A stretch of 64,000 bases of DNA from CAVYXF01 sp963772335 (lineage in GTDB: Bacteria; Pseudomonadota; Alphaproteobacteria; Rhizobiales; Rhodomicrobiaceae). This document shows, piece by piece, positions 60,229-64,000 of this stretch. The stretch is taken from contig CAVYXF010000005.1 of the NCBI GenBank assembly GCA_963772335.1, positions 372,001 to 436,000 on the forward strand, given 5' to 3'. The position numbers and the translations under genes are program-made. The first letter of the stretch is position 1. The number at the start of each line of letters is the position of its first letter. Below the pieces are notes generated by a model, which saw only the letters and a list, made by a program, of their open reading frames with translations, was not told the DNA's origin and ran no database searches.

Positions 60229-61002
60229 ATGAGCAATTTCACTGAGGAAACCGTGCTGAACGTTCGCCACTGGACGGACGGCCTCTTCAGCTTCACCGCC
60301 ACGCGAAACCCTTCCTTCCGTTTCGAGAACGGGCAGTTCACCATGATCGGGCTGCAAGTCGAGGGCAAGCCGCTGCTGCGCGCCTATTCCATGGTCAGCC
60401 CGAACTACGACGACAAGCTGGAGTTCTTCTCCATCAAGGTGCCGGACGGGCCGCTCACCTCGCGGCTGCAGCACATCAAAGAAGGCGACCGAATCCTGGT
60501 CGGCAAGAAGCCGGTCGGTACGCTGCTGCTGGACAATCTCCTGCCCGGCAAGAGGCTCTATCTGCTTGCGACCGGCACAGGCCTAGCGCCGTTCATGAGC
60601 ATCATCCGCGATCCCGAAACCTACGAGCGGTTCGAGAAGCTGATTCTGGTGCATGGCTGCCGGCAGATCGCCGAGCTTGCCTATGGCGAGACCATCACCA
60701 AAGCGCTCCCCGGAGACGAATATCTGGGCGAGATGATCCGCGAAAAGCTGATCTATTATCCGACCGTCACGCGTGAGCCGTTCCAGAATCGCGGCCGGCT
60801 AACCGACCTCATCAATTCGGGTGAGCTTTTTGCCGATATCGGCCTACCCGCCTTCGATCCGGTACATGACCGCGTCATGCTCTGCGGCAGCCCGCAAATG
60901 CTCACCGACATGCGTGCGATCCTGGGGGCGCTCGGCTTCACCGAGGGGGCGAGCGGGCGGCCTGCGGAATTCGTTGTCGAGAAGGCATTCGTGGAGAAGT
61001 AG
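60229..61002 (+). CDS. fpr: Ferredoxin/flavodoxin--NADP reductase
   Basis: The 257-residue protein has an FAD domain (LRAYSMVSPNYDDKLEFFSI with RAYS binding FAD) and an NADP domain (LLATGTGLAPFMSIIRDPET and VMLCGSPQMLTDM), and ends FVVEKAFVEK, the usual C-terminus of bacterial class I Fpr. It moves electrons between NADPH and ferredoxin or flavodoxin, for iron-sulfur assembly and oxidative stress. The ATG at 60229 begins MSNFTEETVLNVRHWTDGLF, the family start. An earlier in-frame start at 60157 is possible but lacks support. It is monocistronic. Confidence 0.94.
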   Translation: MSNFTEETVLNVRHWTDGLFSFTATRNPSFRFENGQFTMIGLQVEGKPLLRAYSMVSPNYDDKLEFFSIKVPDGPLTSRLQHIKEGDRILVGKKPVGTLLLDNLLPGKRLYLLATGTGLAPFMSIIRDPETYERFEKLILVHGCRQIAELAYGETITKALPGDEYLGEMIREKLIYYPTVTREPFQNRGRLTDLINSGELFADIGLPAFDPVHDRVMLCGSPQMLTDMRAILGALGFTEGASGRPAEFVVEKAFVEK

Positions 61003-61152
61003 CCGGTCCGCCATCGTCACCCGGCAGCGTGAAGAGGTAGGCTCATATAGAGCGTCGGAAATTTGACGGGGCTCCGAAAACATCGGTCCTGACCGCTCGA
61101 CCCGGAATTGGGTTATCATCCCCTCAATAATGATCGGGATGGGAAACGCCTC

Positions 61153-61938
61153 ATGAGATGCGCGCTGATACTGCTTTGCGGCCTCGCTCTTTTGCCGATG
61201 CCGGCTGGGCCCGCCATCGCTCAGGACATGCTCGCCCATGTCGACTTGAACTCTCCCGCCATGACGGGGGCCGAGCTGTCGCGGGAAGAGGTCGCGGAAA
61301 GAGCGCGGTCCGGCAAAAAAGACTTCGGCGATTTGAGCCTGAACGGCCTCGACCTGTCGGGTCTTGAGCTGAGCGGGACGAACTTCCGTGCGGCGCGGCT
61401 GAACAACGTCAATTTCACCGGTGCCAATCTGAGCGGCGCCATCCTTGACCAGGCCTGGATGCTGAATGCCAATCTGACGGATGCCGATCTTCCCGGCGCA
61501 ACTCTGTTTCAGACCCAGCTTCGGCGGGCAAAGCTCGATGGGGCGAATTTGGCTGGCGCCAGGGTCGCCGCCGACATGTCGAATGCGAGCCTCAAGGGTG
61601 CAAAGTTCGCCGGTGCCAATCTGGCAGCCGACATGAAAAACCAGTCCATGGGGCTGATGCGCGCGATCTTCACCTCGGCCGATCTTGAAGGCGCCGATTT
61701 CGTCGGAGCCGATCTCGCCCGCGCCAATCTCGAATTCACCTCTCTCAAGGGAGCGGACCTTAGCGGTGCCAATCTGACGGGCGCGCTGCTTGGCGGGGCG
61801 AACCTTACGGGCGCGAATGTCACGGGCGCCAATTTCACGAATGCCGATCTCGACACCGCCCGGATTATTGGCCTCGTCGGAGCGGACACCACCAATATCG
61901 ATCAGGCTAAAAACCTCGCCAAAGCCTATCGGAATTAG
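61153..61938 (+). CDS. Secreted pentapeptide-repeat protein
   Basis: The 261-residue protein has a signal peptide (LILLCGLALLPMPAGPAIAQ) followed by about 35 tandem five-residue repeats of the A(D/N)LXX type, for example LDLSGLELSGTNFRAARLNN and GANLTGALLGGANLTGANVT. These fold as a right-handed beta helix. The repeats start near residue 55 and run almost to the end. The signal sequence suggests a periplasmic location, where it might act as a scaffold or target enzyme. Its role is unknown. The ATG at 61153 opens the signal peptide. Confidence 0.88.
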   Translation: MRCALILLCGLALLPMPAGPAIAQDMLAHVDLNSPAMTGAELSREEVAERARSGKKDFGDLSLNGLDLSGLELSGTNFRAARLNNVNFTGANLSGAILDQAWMLNANLTDADLPGATLFQTQLRRAKLDGANLAGARVAADMSNASLKGAKFAGANLAADMKNQSMGLMRAIFTSADLEGADFVGADLARANLEFTSLKGADLSGANLTGALLGGANLTGANVTGANFTNADLDTARIIGLVGADTTNIDQAKNLAKAYRN

Positions 61939-62084
61939 CGGCCGCAGTTTCGCCCCTGCGCGCTGCTCTAAAAATGCGTGCGGGCTTGTCGGATCGGCGG
62001 CGTCTTGCCCGTCCTTGCAAATGAGCCGGCCTTCCGAAAAACCGAAGCGCCGCTCCGAACCCTAAATCAGGAAGGGCAAACCCC

Positions 62085-62510
62085 ATGCGTTTCATGATGC
62101 TGATGATTCCGAAGGGCTATGAGACGGCGGCGCCGGGTACTATGCCGGAGGACGCCGAGCGTATTGCGTCCATGATGAAATATAATGAGGAGCTGCAGAA
62201 AGCGGGCGTGCTGCTCGCGCTCGATGGCCTGCATCCTCCCTCTGCGGGCGCGCGCGTATCATTCGCTAGCGGCACGCCCGTGGTCACGGACGGCCCCTTT
62301 GCCGAGGCGAAGGAGGTGCTCGGCGGCTACTGGATGATCCAGGTCGGCTCGCGCGAGGAGGCCATCGAATGGGCAAAGCGCTGCCCGGCTTCGGCGAATG
62401 AGGTCATTGAGATTCGCCAGGTGCAGGAGATATCGGACTTTCCGGAGCATGTCCAGAACGCCGTCTCTGGCTTTGCCGAGATGCAGTCCGCCATCAGGCA
62501 GAAGAAGTAG
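62085..62510 (+). CDS. YCII-related (DGPF) domain protein
   Basis: The 141-residue protein starts MRFMMLMIPKGYETAAPGTM and has the DGPF block VVTDGPFAEAKEVLGGYWMI with EEAIEWAKRCP, the signature of the YCII-like family often encoded beside ECF sigma factors. It is encoded 46 bases before a VOC-family protein and probably shares its operon. The two may act in a common detoxification step, but no sigma factor gene is in this part of the window. Substrate unknown. Confidence 0.88.
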   Translation: MRFMMLMIPKGYETAAPGTMPEDAERIASMMKYNEELQKAGVLLALDGLHPPSAGARVSFASGTPVVTDGPFAEAKEVLGGYWMIQVGSREEAIEWAKRCPASANEVIEIRQVQEISDFPEHVQNAVSGFAEMQSAIRQKK

Positions 62511-62556
62511 CCTTCGCCACAACATCCACCGAAAACGCCAGAGTAAGAGGCGAACC

Positions 62557-62961
62557 ATGTCGCAGCTCAACACATATCTATTTTTCAACGGCCACTGCGA
62601 GGAAGCCTTGAAGTTTTACCAGCAGGTGCTCGGTGGGGAGATCACGGCGATGATGCCCCACCGCGGCTCGCCAGCGGAGCAAAGTGCTTCTCCCGAATGG
62701 CAGGACAAAATCCTCCATGCCTGCCTCGAGGTTAATGGGCGCAGGCTAATGGCGTCCGATTCGCCGCCCGACTACTACAAGACGCCGCAGGGCTTCATGG
62801 TGCAGGTGGACGTGTCGGAGCCGGCCCAGGCCGACCGCATCTACAATGCGCTGGTCGAAGGCGGCCAGGTCCGGCTGGCGATCGACAAGACGTTCTTTGC
62901 GCGGCGTTTCGGTATGCTGGTCGATCGGTTCGGCACGCCCTGGATGATTAACTGCCGCTAG
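62557..62961 (+). CDS. VOC-family (PhnB-like) protein
   Basis: The 134-residue protein has the vicinal-oxygen-chelate fold of PhnB/DUF1428-type proteins: MSQLNTYLFFNGHCEEALKF, then YYKTPQGFMVQVDVSEPAQAD, and the late block FFARRFGMLVDRFGTPWMIN. It belongs to glyoxalase-like metal-binding proteins whose substrate is generally not known. The ATG at 62557 follows AAGAGGCGAACC. It is translated after the YCII gene, which ends 46 bases upstream. Confidence 0.88.
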   Translation: MSQLNTYLFFNGHCEEALKFYQQVLGGEITAMMPHRGSPAEQSASPEWQDKILHACLEVNGRRLMASDSPPDYYKTPQGFMVQVDVSEPAQADRIYNALVEGGQVRLAIDKTFFARRFGMLVDRFGTPWMINCR

Positions 62962-63040
62962 TCTGAAGCAATCCACCGCCAATCCAGGGCCGTCAGGTGG
63001 ATTGCTCCACGTGGCCTTCCGGATTGTCGAAACAAAGCCT

Positions 63041-63158
63041 CCTCACCCGGCTCGGTCTTGGCAGACCTCGCCGCCCTCTCCCCAAAGGCGAACGCTTGTC
63101 GTTCGCCTTAACGGCTCACGACGGGAGACGGCGGACGCCGTCAGGCGTCCGGGTGAGG
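63041..63158. repeat. Structured intergenic repeat with nested palindromes
   Basis: Outer arms CCTCACCCGG (63041-63050) and CCGGGTGAGG (63149-63158) enclose a perfect hairpin AAGGCGAACG-CTTGT-CGTTCGCCTT (63085-63109) and another, GGACGCC-GTCA-GGCGTCC (63133-63150). This compact set resembles a MITE-like intergenic repeat. No gene lies between 62962 and 63189. Confidence 0.6.
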
Positions 63159-63189
63159 GGGCCTTGTCACTAGCGCCGGGACACTCCAC

Positions 63190-64000
63190 TCAATCCGCGA
63201 TGGCCTGATAGACCGAGGTCCAGAAATCGCTGTAAGTCGGCGGCGGGGCGGGCGAGTCCATCACGCGCTGCGTCATCAGTATGGCGATCATCTCCTCTTT
63301 CGGGTCGGTGTAGGCGGTGGTGCCATGGCCGCCATCCCAGCCGAAGCGACCCGGCGAGTTCTGCAAGTCCGTACGCCGGGTGATGATCGACATGCCGAAC
63401 CCCCAGCCGCGTTCCTCCCAGAAGCCGGGGAAGAAGGGCGAGGCCGCCTTCTGCTCGGGCGTGATCTGGTCGGTGGTCATCAGCTCGACCGAGGGCCGCG
63501 ACAGGATGCGCTCGCGCCCGCTCACGCCCTTGCTCAGCATCATCAGGCAGAAGGCGTAATAGTCGTCGACTGTCGAGACGAGACCGCCCGAGCCTGACTC
63601 GAATACCGGAGGCGAGGCGACCCTGCCTCCGCGGGCTTCATCGAACACCACCAGCTCCTCACGCTGTCCGCCTTCGGTCCAGTAACAAGTCGGCAGCCGG
63701 TCGAGCTTGTCCTCGGGCACGCTGAAGCCAGTATCCTTCATGCCGAGCGGCTCGAATATGCGCTGGCGCAGCACCTCGCCGAGCGGCTTCCCGGCCACGC
63801 GCGAAATCAGCACGCCGAGAATATGGGCGCCGGTGTCGTACAGCCAGCGCTCGCCCGGCTGATGCACGAGCGGCAGGCTGCCATAGCGCTGCATCAGCTC
63901 GTCGGGGCCGACCGTCGGCAGGAACGGGCCGGGCGCCACACCCGCTTCACGCATCGCCTTCTGAATCGGGTGCTTCTCCGGGAACACCATGATGGCGCCG
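63190..64000 (-). CDS. Beta-lactamase-like serine hydrolase, N-terminus outside the window
   Basis: The 270 visible codons are the C-terminal part of a class C beta-lactamase/esterase-fold protein. Visible features are GERWLYDTGAHILGVLISRV, where the catalytic Tyr motif (Y-x-N) reads YDT, then LRQRIFEPLGMKDTGFSVPE and GSGGLVSTVDDYYAFCLMML. The end block FGWDGGHGTTAYTDPKEEMI has HGT in place of the KTG motif. The Ser-x-x-Lys motif must lie before 64000 on the minus strand. The group includes esterases and penicillin-binding proteins, and the substrate cannot be named. The frame is open to the window edge. Confidence 0.85.
   Translation of the reverse strand, partial: GAIMVFPEKHPIQKAMREAGVAPGPFLPTVGPDELMQRYGSLPLVHQPGERWLYDTGAHILGVLISRVAGKPLGEVLRQRIFEPLGMKDTGFSVPEDKLDRLPTCYWTEGGQREELVVFDEARGGRVASPPVFESGSGGLVSTVDDYYAFCLMMLSKGVSGRERILSRPSVELMTTDQITPEQKAASPFFPGFWEERGWGFGMSIITRRTDLQNSPGRFGWDGGHGTTAYTDPKEEMIAILMTQRVMDSPAPPPTYSDFWTSVYQAIAD

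Noticed and set aside
1..64000. tRNA, rRNA, CRISPR array or prophage
   Set aside because: No cloverleaf, rRNA block, regular spacer array or phage structural gene was recognised on either strand.

Overview
The window is high-GC DNA with dense, tightly packed genes, and it most resembles an alphaproteobacterium of the Hyphomicrobiales (Rhizobiales). The reasons are the gene order rpmF-mtgA-polyprenyl synthase, alphaproteobacterial intergenic palindromes, a GGAAC-N16-CGTT (sigma-EcfG type) promoter, IS1595/IS4/IS5 elements, and metabolism built on PQQ dehydrogenases, Sox and Sor sulfur oxidation and pobA. I cannot name the genus. No rRNA, tRNA, CRISPR or replication origin was seen.

Region 1 (739-14728, minus strand) is a near-continuous electron-transport island. 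It has a diheme cytochrome c, a small secreted protein, a two-subunit GMC flavoprotein dehydrogenase, a second diheme cytochrome c, a lanthanide-type PQQ alcohol dehydrogenase with its MoxJ/XoxJ-like periplasmic protein, a monoheme cytochrome c, and a full terminal oxidase (subunit II with cytochrome c, I, III, a small membrane protein and a CtaG-cytochrome c fusion). It looks like a self-contained route from periplasmic alcohols or aldehydes to oxygen. Oxidase subunit I keeps all heme and copper ligands but has Trp for the D-channel Glu, Ala for the K-channel Lys, and Thr for the Mg-ligand His. This is the most unusual feature of the window.

Region 2 (15147-19175) is an IS1595-type element with passenger genes that cuts a PRC-barrel gene, followed by sorAB (sulfite dehydrogenase). 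Region 3 (19201-31063) is housekeeping: rpmF, mtgA, ispA-type synthase, cimA, GFA protein, cysS, carB, greA. Three single-base frame breaks (GMC subunit, IS1595 transposase, rpmF) lie within 12.4-19.9 kb. The one in rpmF suggests that at least some are sequence errors.

Region 4 (31333-44603) holds an RND efflux pump whose adaptor is fused to a TetR repressor in one polypeptide, behind a perfect 16-bp palindromic operator. It continues with msrPQ, a CHASE2 protein, a macrodomain protein, a NUDIX hydrolase, a CPA2 antiporter and an ABC exporter. Region 5 (44663-47224) is an insertion hotspot: an IS4 element inside a palindromic repeat, then an IS5 element inserted exactly in the pobA stop codon.

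Region 6 (48489-57218) is a thiosulfate-oxidation locus: soxR and a YeeE/YedE transporter, soxW, soxXA divergent from soxYZBCD. With sorAB it would take thiosulfate and sulfite to sulfate and feed electrons to cytochromes c. Region 7 (57246-64000) holds a copper ATPase with CsoR and its operator, ferredoxin-NADP reductase, a pentapeptide-repeat protein, a YCII/VOC pair and a partial beta-lactamase-like hydrolase.
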